A stretch of 64,000 bases of DNA from Paraspadella gotoi (taxonomy: Eukaryota; Chaetognatha), in assembly GCA_051294375.1 (NCBI GenBank), contig CM119270.1, positions 5,557,452-5,621,451 of the forward strand, in the 5' to 3' direction. Below the pieces are notes generated by a model. That model was not told the origin of the DNA, did not search any database, and worked only from the letters and a program-made list of their open reading frames with translations. Shown piece after piece: positions 34,829-47,000 of this stretch. The first letter of the stretch is position 1; each line of letters opens with the position of its first letter. The position numbers were made by a program, and so were the translations under genes.

Positions 34829-35343
34829 GAAAACGTTGTGCAAGGTTGGATCTTGGCCAACGGACTTTTCCATCGGAAGAACTTTTTTCCCCATCCAAAT
34901 CGCCAATGTACGAAAAGTACAGTAAATCACGGGTTTATCTAAACCGGAAAAAGATCGAAACGATATATTCGAGGGAAAAATTCGTATTTAACGAAGTTTT
35001 TGGATCTCGTTGGCCTCGCTAAACCGAGGTCACCTTAAATCTCACAAATATTATTTTTTCCCTTTCATATCTTAACCGAATCTCATCTTAACTCTTACAT
35101 GTTTCGGTTTTACAACTTATGATTAGGGTTTGAACATTAATAGTTTTAAAAATGACAATTTTATTTCAACTTTAGCCTAAGAATAAAAGTACCGTTTAAA
35201 AAAAAAACACCTGTTAGCTGCTATCGTTTTGGTTTATCCTGAAAATCAGACGAAAACCAACGAAAACCAACAACAACCACAAAAATTGGACAATAATTAT
35301 TACTATGACAAAAACGAGGAATATCACAAAAACGATAACAAAA

Positions 35344-35392
35344 GACGACGACGACGACGACGACCGACGACGACGACACGACGACGACGAAG
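35344..35392 (+). repeat. (GAC)n array, unit 2
   Basis: Equivalent of 31676-31702, longer and interrupted. Confidence 0.9.
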
Positions 35393-35488
35393 GCTTCTAT
35401 CGAAGGAAATGATGAGGATGAGAGATGATCATGGGGCGTTTATGAAGGGCCGACGGTGGAGAGAGAGAGAGAAGGAGAGAGAGAAAGG

Positions 35489-35526
<38 letters not shown>

Positions 35527-35652
35527 AGAGAGAGAGAGGAAGAGAGCAGAGAGAGAGCTCGTTTCTGCGATAAGCCAAGATAGAGAGGGAGCGAGAAACA
35601 CTGACTCGAAAACTTCATCGAGCGTTTTTTCGAGAAAAGCTTCCTACAATCA

Positions 35653-35653
<1 letters not shown>

Positions 35654-35706
<53 letters not shown>
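35654..35706 (+). repeat. (GTC)n array, unit 2
   Basis: Equivalent of 31962-32050, uninterrupted here. Confidence 0.9.
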
Positions 35707-37871
35707 CACCGTAGTCGATACATCTCCGAAACTTTGGGCGCCAATTTATTACGCGATTTCACCATAAAAATAATCCCTTTTTTTTCTGCTGCTAAAAAAC
35801 ATCTTATCTAAAAATGATGAATCTTCCTAAGCGAGAAAAATTAATATAAGTAAACAAAAAAAAAATAAAGAGAAAATGTTTACTATCTACGGAAGTTATT
35901 TAAAATCGCGCTATATTTTGCAATATCTCTTCAAATTTTTTTTTTTGTCGACGTCATAATTCAAAATCGGTTTTAACAATTTGACTTTTTTTCTTTCAGA
36001 TAATTTCTTTCTTTGGATCGCTTCCCTTCTGTCCCTTCTCCCCCAATCGCCCTGTACCCCACTGCCACCAAAAAGAAAACTATCGAAAAAATAGGCAACG
36101 ACTGTTATTTACAATGTGAAACTATTTTTATTCGTACAGTTGTGTCAAGATGAAACGTAAGAAACATTTAAATTCGTCGATCCCTCTCGGCTGCTGAGGA
36201 GACAAAAAAAATCGAAAAAAACTGCGGTTGTAAATGATTTTTTTAAAAAACCAATTCATTCGTAAATAACAAAAAAAAATAAAATTTAAATGGATAGTAC
36301 GTTTCGTTAATAGGCAACAATTAATAATACAGAATGCTAAATACGTCGATCGCAACGTGAGAAAGTCTCAATTTTTGTTTCACGTCTTCCAACTTTCGGC
36401 CCTTGTGATCAATATTCTATTCACAAGACAAACTAAAACAAACAAACAAACAAATTAAAACAAACAAACAAACTAAAACTCGATCTCTCCCATTCAGAGA
36501 CTCGAAGTTTACCTTTCAAGCAGCCAATCAGGAAGCGTGAAAAAAAAGAGGGATCCTTATGACTTGACCAATCACGAAGAGAGAAGTGAATCAACTGCGT
36601 CTAGTGTGATTAAAAACGTCAAACGTTCACTAGAAATTTCGGCAAATTTGTTAAAATATCACTGACTTCAGCGTCTTCATCCCCGAGCAGCGCCCGTGAC
36701 TTACCCCTTGCCGCGCCTCCACTTAACTTACCTTGGATCCATAATCTCTCGGCGTTCCCCCCCCCCCCTCGTCGTCTTCCTAGTCATCTATTCAGGGCGC
36801 GCAAACTCGCGTTGTTGTTGTTGTTGTTATTGTTCTCGTCTAGTCAGCACTCCCGCCACGCGTTCGTCACTCTGCTCTCTAGTCAATAAAAAAATAAAAA
36901 CAAAAAAAAAAAAAAAACCGGAGGAGGAAGAAACGCGACTCGATAAGATAGAATACAGTTCTTATACTGCATGTCTTTTGCCATATTTAATGGTACTTAA
37001 TAAATATAAAGATTAACAAAAAAAAACAAAAAATACTACTTTTGAAATAGTAACGAACGTTTTAACTCATTTACTTTTTGCCATATATATACACACTTAC
37101 ATTTATTATAATAGGGTAAAAATCTAAAGCCGTTACAAGCCTCTTTCCCTTTTTTACTCACCGAACCGAAATCTAGTCCGACTTAAAAACAAAAATAAAG
37201 TAAAATAAAAAAAAGCCAAATTTCTGTTGTCATTTAAAAAAAAAAACCCAAAAAACTAATCATATAAAAAAAAATTGATTTGTTGATTTTTTATTTATTT
37301 AATTACGTTGACAACAAAACAATTTTTCTTTTTCGCCGACATTAGCCTCATATTCTCGGTTTTCGCCGTCGATGCCTTAACAAATATAAACCGAAACGAA
37401 TAAACAAACGTACATATAAACAAACAAACAAATATACAAAAGAACAAATAAAACGAAATCTATGCAAAAAAAAAATACAATAAAGCGTTACAAGGAAAAT
37501 AACCCAAAAACCGTTCATCTCGTCTCTCTCTCTCTTTCTTTTCGTTTTTGTCAAGTTGAGTGATCGCATTTTCATCAAAGAAGCCTTGAGACCAAGTCAA
37601 GTAAAATCCCAGCAAATTTAGTGACAAAAAGAATAAATATTTATTAAGAGTTAATTTCGAATTTATGGGGAAAAGAAATTATTAGACTACCGTTAGATAT
37701 CAGAAATAATTAAAAAAAACAACAAAAACAAAAACAACAAAAACAAAACAAAACCAAAGATCTCAGACGTCCTGATTTCTCCGCCGCCATTTTTCTCTCG
37801 GGCTGCGAAAACAATAAAGGAAAGAGGATAAGAAAGGAAAGAAAAAGGGAAAGAAAAAAAGGAGAGACAAA

Positions 37872-37932
37872 ATGTCTTTTCTGCTTCAGTTCAAAGACTG
37901 GATCACTCAAAGCGTCGGCATCGACGACACAG
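37872..37932 (+). CDS. inx: Innexin exon 1 (start codon)
   Basis: ATG TCT TTT ... gives MSFLLQFKDWITQSVGIDDT and stops at a strong donor ACAG/GTAAGTTT. Innexin N-termini have this shape: a short amphipathic helix followed by a 'DD' shortly before the RLN(x)(K/R)YT that begins exon 2. The ATG context is AAAATGT. It lies at the 3' end of tandem unit 2; the unit 1 copy is damaged. The phase to exon 2 as read is not in register, so two bases are missing or a tiny exon is unseen. A GCCGCCATTTTT motif (YY1-like) lies about 90 bp upstream. Confidence 0.72.
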
Positions 37933-39352
37933 GTAAGTTTCGGGTCGGGTTCATTGTTGATGCTGCTGGAAATTGGGATTATTTAAACCAATGAATGCTG
38001 TAGTCGACAATTATACGTCAAAACTCCCCCATTTCATCTTTAATCCAGAGTTAATTTATTTTTCAGGTTTAAGGTTGGGGATTTTTTAGGCTGGGGTTTA
38101 GGTTAGATTATGGTTTGATTAAGGATTATGGTTAGGGACTGGGTTAACCCTTACAATGAGTTTGATACGCAACAGTTTCATTAAACATTCAGGTTAAAAT
38201 TCAGATTAAAAATTGGGGAACAGAATCGGGGCGTTTTTTTTTTAAAAAGAGCCCAATTCGACACAGTGATACGATTTTAACCCGGAAGTTTGGTTCCCGT
38301 CTTTATATTTTAGCTCTGTTTTTTTTTCTGTCTTTCTATCTTTATTTTCACTCTTCTTTCTCTCGTTGTCATTTTTAACCCGATCTCTGTCCCTCTGACG
38401 AATTTCCGTTTTTTTTATTTGCNNNNNNNNNNTTTATGAAGCACAAGGTTTATTTTGAGTTTAAACTTTCGCCTATGAGACCCGATCTGTGTCAAGGGGA
38501 AGAAAATCGTCTGCAGTTACAGACCCGCATCAAAATGGGACCTATAAAATTATCTAAAAACGTATATAATCGTTTCAACGCCACCTCGTATCTGGAATAT
38601 TTGGCGTTGATTATGTTGTTGTTGTTGTTCATGTTTTTTTCTTTTAAATCGAAGCGAAAACAAAAGTAAAACAAGAAGAGAAAAAAAGATGAATCGAATC
38701 TCGTTGGTGCAGAGAAGAACCATTAATTCGTGAAAAGGGGATGAGAACGAAAAAGGGAAGGAGATAGGAGAAAAAGGAAAGGAGATAAGGAAAGAGAGGG
38801 AGAAAGGAAGGAAAGGAGTTGGAAGAGGTAGAGAGAAAAGAAAGGAGAAAGGAAAGGAGAGACTGAGGAATGGAGATAGGAGAAAAAGGAAAGGAGATAA
38901 GGAAAGAGAGGGAGAAAGGAAGGAAAGGAGTTGGGAGAGGTAGAGAGAAAAGGAAGGAGAGAGAAGAGGAGAGACGGAGGAAAGGAGATAGGAGAAAAAG
39001 GAAAGGAGATAAGGAAAGGGAGGGAGAAAGGAAGGAAAGTAGTTTGAAGAAGAGGGATGAAGATGAAAAGAAGCAGAGGAGCAAATATGGAGAGCGGAGA
39101 GTAAAAGAGGATTAGGGAGAAAGAAACAAGAAAGGATAGGGAAAGAAAGCAGAGAAAGGAAGAAAGAAGATAAGAAGCAGCATGAGAAGGAAAAGAAGAG
39201 TTGAGGTTGAGCTGAATAGGGAAAGGGAGATAGGTGCGGAGAAAGCGAGTATATAGGCGAATGAGAAAGGAAGAAAAGGAAGGAAAAACGAAGGAAAGGG
39301 GATAGAGAAAACAGAGAGCAGATGGTAGTTCTGGGGGAGAGGAAGAAAAGAG

Positions 39353-39416
<64 letters not shown>

Positions 39417-40998
39417 CATGAAGAGTACGTATTAAATAAGGATCTGAATGAGGGAAGGAAAAAAATTAGGGAGAGGAAGGAAGGCAAAGAGGAGTGGGAC
39501 TGAGAAGAGAGACTAAGAAAGAGGAGAGATGAAGATCAAAACAAAAAGGAAAGAAGAGGCAGATGGATATAAGAGAAGAAAAGGCGGGGAATAGAAATCA
39601 AAATGAAATACAGTTTCAGCTGCAACGAAGACGAAAACCGAGAACAGAAATACGGAATCTGGGGGGAAAAGAAGAAAAGGAAAAAAAGAAAAAAGGAAAG
39701 AAAGAAAAATGGAGATAACAAGAATTGAGTGCGAAGAAAGAAAAAAGAAAGGGAGAAAGACGAAAGAATTGGTTAGTGAAAGATTTTGTGGCGGAGCAAT
39801 CTTCTCACTTAACCCGGTCGCAATTTCAATACCGTTCTTTGATCCTATTTTTAAGAGGTATCACGCTCTCGCCAGGGGATGGCGAATACCTTAAATATAA
39901 CCTTGTGTCGTGTATCGGTTCGTTTTTGGTATAAAACTATTAAAACTTTGCAATGCAAAAGAAATTAGGTTGTCGAAAGTCGAAACCGTTCTACGTATAT
40001 CGTAAGCCCCTCGTTGCTTTTTCTTTCCTGATCTCTTGCGAAGCATTACGCATTTACGCTACCGTCCGCTGTCAAGGACCTCCGCCGTTGTTTATGTTTC
40101 CTCTTCCTTCTCTGCTTTCGTTTCTCTCTACAATCTTGTTTGCTTTCTCTTTTCTTTTCTCTTCCCTCGCGATTAAAATCTCCACCTCAATGGTATCGCT
40201 TTTCCTCTCGTAACCGAATCAACTTCGAGTCTGCGAATTTTCCAACTTTTATTTAAACGTTCATTTGTTTTGTTTTTTTAAACGTAGTTGTCGTCATCTG
40301 TATCGTCGTCGTCGTCGTCGTTACTGTCGTTTTCGCCTTTATTTTTAGCGTCTTTATCGTCATCGTTATCGTCGTCGTCGTCAACATTGGTATATTGAGT
40401 GTTGTCATTGTTTTCTTAGTCGTCATAGTCATCATCATGACGAGTGACAGCGATACCGCCATCATTGTTGCCTTCGTCGTCGTCGTCGTCGTCGTCGTCG
40501 TCTCCGTTTTGTTTTGTTTTCCTGTCTAATCGTTGTTTATTTTTCCCCTCTTCCTCCCAACTTCCCCGTTTCAATCTTAATTTCCTCCGAGATTTTTATT
40601 TTTGATAAATTTATTTTTCATCGATATCTTTGTTATTTTTCGTCGACTCGTGGTTTTTTCTCGGTTCATCAATCGTTTGAGTCTTTGACAAGAAAATCGG
40701 TTCGTTTTAATTTTAAATTGGATGACAGTTTTGCCGCTGGACGAGTTACATATCTGCGATGCAATTTAAAATATCTTTATTTATCTGTACGTAGTTAATT
40801 AGGATCTATTTTACAGTCAAGTTATAAAAATGATAAAACCTTTAATTTTTTTCTATTGCTTTTTTTTGTTTGGCTATTTTTTCCTCCTTGATCTCATTCT
40901 TTGCACCATATTTTTGTCGTTATCATTTCTCTCCTTTTACCTTCCAGTCAGTTTTTCTATCTATCTTTATATCAATCAATCAATCAATCAATCAATCA

Positions 40999-41036
<38 letters not shown>

Positions 41037-44000
41037 AAAAGAGAGCAGATATCGAACTTTCGTAGCAGAATGATCAATAAATGATCGGAACGTCAATGAT
41101 GGATAAGCATAAAAGCTGTAAAAACTTCATAGACAACGACTGGCGACAAATAGCAACAAGGTCGCTGCTTTAAAAATTATAAAAACATAAAAAAAACATC
41201 ACAGTCAACAAGCGAAAAGAAAAGACAGAACAACAAACAAACAACATCAAGCAGCAGAAAGAGACGAACATCTGTACAACATATATACAACAACAACGAC
41301 AACAAATATAACTAACAAACGAACACACCTCAAGCAACTACCACACACAACAACAACTAACACACAAACAGACAACGACACAGCATCAGCAAAACAAGAG
41401 AACACGCATGTACAAAGCCTATAACAAACAACACAACGACAACAAACATTAACAATCCAAACAACCATCAGCAAACTACCTACAGACAACAACAGAACCC
41501 GAACAACAAACAACAACAAAACCAACAACGACAACAGCATTCAGCCAACAAAGAAGAGAACGACCTGTACATAAGCCTATACAACAACAACGACAGACAA
41601 AACATAACAAACAACAAACAACTCAGCGAACTACCACAAACGAACAACAACCGAACAACAGGACAACACAGCATACCAGCACAGCGCAATAACACCTCAC
41701 AAAACTAGAAGCACGACAACGAGAAAAAGTATAACAACAACAAACAACCTCAAGCGCAACTACCACAACAACAACAACAACAAGGACAAACCACCTGTTG
41801 ACGGGTAGTCCGACAGGCGTCGGTAAATAAAAGTCGGGTGGAAACAAGGACGGGATCTCCGATGTATCTGTTTGGAGAAGACGGGGACGGCGATGAGTAG
41901 GAGCAGGATGCAAGTGTACTTCCGGTTCAGGCGCGTCGACTGGGGGTGGAGAGGGGGGGGAGTTGAGGGTAAAGGGGGTTAAGGAGGCGTTGGGAGTGGG
42001 CAGATTTAGCGGGGTGAGGGGGTGGAGCAGGTGGAGCTAGTTATAGATATATACGTATACTTCTATATATTATTAGATAACGTAGGCATTCGATGTGGAA
42101 GAAAGACAATGAAAAGAAGAGCAAACAGAGACAGATATAGATAAGAAATATGAAGAAATAGTATAGAANNNNNNNNNNNNNNNNNNNNNNNNNTATCTAA
42201 CACAATATGGGAAGCGGTTTATTAAAAAATAAATTTTTACCAATTTATACTGCAAAAATGTTTGGCAAGCATTTCACATGACATTAATTAGTAGTTTGAA
42301 CTTATTAATTTGCATGATATTGTATAATACACATAAAAAAGTTTAAGACAATACAAATATCTTAATTTTAAACCACAGTAGATTATGATCTGAAAGATGT
42401 TGCCAAAGAATATTTTATTTTGAGTTATTATAATAAAATCTATTTGTTACGACTGTCTTGCTCGTGATCCAAAGACTTTTTGGCATATGACTACCCTAAT
42501 GGACTCCAAGTAGGCGTACGTCTTGCTGCGGAAGAGGGAGTTGTTGTCTTCGTCAACACAAACACATACGGTTGTCGACGTCCAACAAAGTAGCTGTTGT
42601 TAGAGGACGATGAGTAGTGAGAGAGAGAGAGACTGAGAGGATGGAGAGAGAAGAGGAGAGCAGAGAGGAGAGAGGAGAGAAGAGAGATGAGGAGAGGAGA
42701 GAAAGAAGAGAGAAGAGGAGCGAGAGAGAGGGAGTAGAGAGAGAGAGGAGAGAGATGAGATAGAAGCGCGAGAGAGAGGAGGTTCAAAAAGGCGGTTAGA
42801 GTAAATTATTGTCTTTGAAAAGATATTTTGTTAGACTTTGTTTACATTTTAAAAAACTTTATATTTAAATATGTTTTTTGTTTATATATCTTGTAACTTC
42901 TTGTCGGTAACTTAAGCTTTGATTACTGATTATTCGTCAACTCGCTGGAGCAAAAAAACCGCAAAACTCTGGTAGCAGTGACCTTTTTCCCTCTCGGGTA
43001 TTCATTTCTCAGAAAACTGTTTTTCTCGCTACAGTATTCATTTATAATCCCTGGGGAATAAATGCGATGGGAGGCGCTCAACGTCTTCGTCTTTGACTCT
43101 GTCCTCTCACCATTTTCTTCCTGTCGTCGTCGTCGTCGTCTCGTCATCATCTTTTCTTCTCGTCGCTTCGTCGTTGTCGTCGTCGTCGTCGATCCGTAAT
43201 CGTCGTCAGTAGCGACGAGCGATTCTTCAATTTAAATTGTTGTTCTTTTGTTGAACGCGGGCGAAGAAAGAAGATTTAATTACTTGGCAGACATAAAATG
43301 ATCGTTTGAAAATGGATACATGGTGATATTCAGTGTTGCTTCAATGTTATTTAAAAGTCTATATAATAAAATGATGGACAATGAAGCGATAAGCGTAAAA
43401 CGTAAAAACTATACACAACGACTGCGACAATAGCAACAGGTAGTGTTAAAAAATATAAAAAATAAAAAACATCACAGTCAACAACGAAAAGAAGAAGACA
43501 ACAACAAAACAGAACAACACAACAGCAGCAGAAAGAACGAACATCTGTACAACTATAACACAACAACGACAACAAATATAAACAAACAACACCCTCGCAA
43601 CTACCACAACACAACAACACACACAAACAACGACAACAGCATCAGCAAAGAAGAGAACACCTGTACAAGCCTATAACAACAAACAACGACAACAAACATT
43701 CAACAACAACAACATCAGCAATACACCACACACAACAACAACAACGACAACAGCATCAGCAAAAAACAAGACAAACGTAACAACAAACAACCCACAAACT
43801 AAAAACACACACAGGACAACCACTTGACGTAGTCGACATTGGCGTCGTGAAAAAAGTCGGCGGTGAAACAAAAGGACGGATCTCCGATGTATTGTTTGGG
43901 AGAGACGGGGACGGCGATGAGTAGGAGCAGCATGCAAGTGTACTTCCGGTTCAGGCGCGTCGACTGGGAGTAGGGGCGGAGGTGTGAGGGTAAGGGGTTA

Positions 44001-47000
44001 GGAGCGTTGGGGTGGGAATGTTAGGGGGTAGGGGTGAAGAGGTGGAGCTAGTTATTGGATATATAGATATATATATATATACGTAGGAATTGATTGGAGA
44101 AGAAATGAAAGAACACAGAGACAGATATAGATAGAATGAGATAGATAGATAGAAGTATAGATAGATAGAATAGATAGTGTAAGATAGATAGAATGAGTAG
44201 ATAGGTAATAGATAGTAGATAGATAAGATAGATTAGATAGATAATTGATGATTGATATAATCGATTTGCTGAGATAAGATAAATGAAAACTTACCTGGAT
44301 TAAAAGAGAGAAATGATACGCCACAAATAATAGTGTGCAAAGAAGAGATCAAGGACGGAAAAAATTAGCAACAAAAAAAAAAGCTCACAATAGAAAAATG
44401 CATTATTAAGGTTCTTTATCATTCTCCTTATACCTTGACATGTTTTAAAATACTCGATGCCTAATATAACCATGCACGCTTTCTACAGGATACACTAAAG
44501 ATCATCTTTACAATTCACATCGCAGATAACTGTAAGGCCGTCCCGCTTCCGGGGCAAAACCACGCCCACGCTCAACACTTCTAATTAAAACGAACGCTGC
44601 CATTCTTCCTTTGTTCCAAACAGATAGACTCATACTATTTAACACGATTTGACTGGCACAGAGATCACGTCGCATAAGCACTACCGAATGTCCGACGATA
44701 ATTAATCTAAACAACAAACTGTAGTAACTGTTCGTCTGATATACAAACTGGTAAAATATTTCTGAATCTCCGCTCACAACTATCTACAATCTCGGCACCG
44801 CTGACACTATCTGCCTCTCACACACAACGATGGATATCGACCTTGATCACTCGAGCAGGATGAAATGCTGGCAGGTCATAGTCACGCGGTCGCCATGGAT
44901 AACTCAACTCTATGTCTCGCTCGATAGAGACCATCTGGTGACCTCATGCCACTGTGACACGACACTCATCTACACCGTCGCGAACATCTTGCTTCGATCT
45001 GTATCTCTTATCTCTTCTGTCTATACTTCTCAAAAACCTAATATGACACACCCTAGGAGTACGTGGACGAGCCCAATTTCTCCAAGACTTTCTCGGGGAC
45101 GATCGTCGAACCCGCCGCCGGGAAATATCGTCGCGTTTTGGTCTCTTACTACAGGTGGAGGAAAAGAGAAGACTGGGGGTTAGGTGGTAGGGGGTGGTGG
45201 GTGGTCGGTGAAGGGTTGGAGGTGGGGTGTAGATAGAGGGAGAAAAGGGGTGAGAAAAAAGAGGAGCGGAGATGGTTGGAGGAAGAGAGATTTTTCTATT
45301 CATCTTTTGTATTTTCTTCTTGCTCTTTCTCTTTCTTTTCTCTGCTTTTTTCTTTGTCCATTCCTCTTTCTCATTTCTACCTATCTCACTTTTTCTTTCT
45401 CTTACTTTTCTCTCACACTTCCTACTCCTCCTTCCTGTCTCTCTCTCTCTCGCTTCCTTTCTATCTGTCTCACTTCTTCCTTATCTCACTTCGTATTTCT
45501 TTTTCGTTCCTCTCTCACTTCCTCCTTTTTTTCCTATATCACTTCCTCTTTTTCTTTCTTCTCCCTTCCTCCTTCCTCCCCTTCATTTTCGTCCTTCTTT
45601 CTCACTTCCTTCCTCACATCTTCTTCCTCCTCTCAAACCTCCACCAGATGGACGCCGGTCGTGCTTACCATCCAAGCTCTGCTGTTCCACGCCCCTTTCC
45701 TCATCTGGCATTCGATGGCGATCGGAGCCGGGATTCAAATCAAGTGCCTCATGTCTGCAGCCAAGCAAATTTCCAAGGTAATGCTTGCTTCGGCCTTATT
45801 GCTTTTATTTAATTTTAAAAGAGCTTGCAAACCTTTTTTTTGGACTGCGGTCGTGAAAACGGTGAGGATTTCTGTGGTGAACTTTTCGGAGCTCATAGCT
45901 TTCACAATATTGTGAACGGATCTCCGAGTTTTATTTTCTGTCTCGCTCTCTTCATTCAATTGATTCGACTTTTGCCATTTCCATCACTTCTACGCGTTGA
46001 TGCTTGCCTAATAAATTGCCTGATTACCTAACCGATTGGCTAATTAATTGCCCATCCTTGTACTGACATTGATTTATCTTAAGTCACTATGTCCCTTTTT
46101 TTCTAAATTGGCTAAGGTTATATTTATAGTAACTCGGTTTAGAGTAATTGTCGATGATTGATAATTCATTCATTTCATACGTCGGTCCTGAACGAACGAA
46201 ATTTTTTTTCATCTTCTCTCAATAAATGGTGATTTTCATGCATGACAACTTGAACAAATAGTCAAGGGACCCTGGAGACAAACACTACTGAGCGAATGAT
46301 TGACCTGGTAAGAGTTGGTGCTTACTGAATAGATGTTGGCCGGCTGCTTTTAATAAAACGATCTCACACAGGAAGTAGAGAACAATTTTATAAACAGAAA
46401 CTATTTTTAAGACATTACACCATAAAGGTCTTGCTTTTTTGAAAAGCTGGACACATTTTAGATTGTTTCATATCACAGTTAAACATTTGGATTTGCATAC
46501 TATTTAAATGAAACGATATGTATATAATAATTAAAATTTTTAAATATTTTGTTGCATGCAATTGCTAAATGAGATTTAAGTGAACTTTTGCTCGTTCTGT
46601 TCTTTTGTGCGGACCGTTACATTGAATGAAAAAAAAAACAACTATAGATTTTGTATTCCTTTCTGTTGCAACCCCAAAAACGCCAAATCTATTAGTTTAC
46701 CTGGCCGCATAGTCTGCACATAGCTTTGTATGGAATAAACGCATGGACGGGACCCAAGTTTTCTCCTCCAGAAATTGTTGAACCACTTGAACCCATGGCT
46801 CCATTGCTCCTTGCCCAAAAAAGCGCGTCAGGGCCGTTAAAGTTGCGAAGAGAATGTTGATCAGGTAGATACCTAGATTAAATTGTATTAGAATTTATAT
46901 TAGATTATTGTTGTGCAATATCGTAGGCTCTCAGATAGTCGAAAATTTCAAACTATTTTCATCGCCATTGTTTGTTATACTAAACCCTAAAAAGATTAAT

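Larger units (their letters stand above)
34696..38422. repeat. 3.7 kb tandem duplication, unit 2
   Basis: Second unit, collinear with 31004-34697, ending at a 10-N gap. Its innexin start exon is free of the indels seen in unit 1, so this unit is the better candidate for the functional 5' end. Confidence 0.88.
39418..41225. other. Innexin intron 1 region, no gene recognised
   Basis: Purine-rich DNA to 39770, mixed sequence, a GTC array (40296-40505), AT-rich DNA, and an ATCA/ATCT tetranucleotide array (40974-41036). No frame with family resemblance. Confidence 0.6.
42194..45032. other. Inverted segment with innexin exons 2-3
   Basis: The left end follows the 25-N gap and matches the block-2 sequence at 50079, just outside exon 4. 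The right end at 45032 is where the match to block 2 stops and exon 4 begins 24 bp later in opposite orientation. Turning this segment round would place exons 2 and 3 on the plus strand in front of exon 4. Confidence 0.7.

Noticed and set aside
38550-39487. Overlapping 146-289 codon minus-strand frames rich in Ser, Phe and Leu
   Set aside because: Three frames are open at once because the plus strand is nearly all purine (112-bp minisatellite and GA array).
41226-41790. Direct repeats of CAACAACGACAAC, considered as a CRISPR-like or other regular array
   Set aside because: No constant repeat length or unique spacers; it is an intronic trinucleotide-rich tract.
44508-44777. 89-codon minus-strand frame, identical at 52375-52644
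   Set aside because: Conserved only because the whole 662-bp block is identical; no family resemblance and no codon-level evidence of selection.
46262-46309. Short plus-strand frame GTLETNTTERMIDL before a GTAAGA donor, resembling an innexin cytoplasmic-loop exon
   Set aside because: The sequence belongs to repeat R3, which also occurs in an ABCB intron where the frame is lost, and it is on the opposite strand to exons 6-7 in both copies. Exon 5 joins exon 6 in phase without it.
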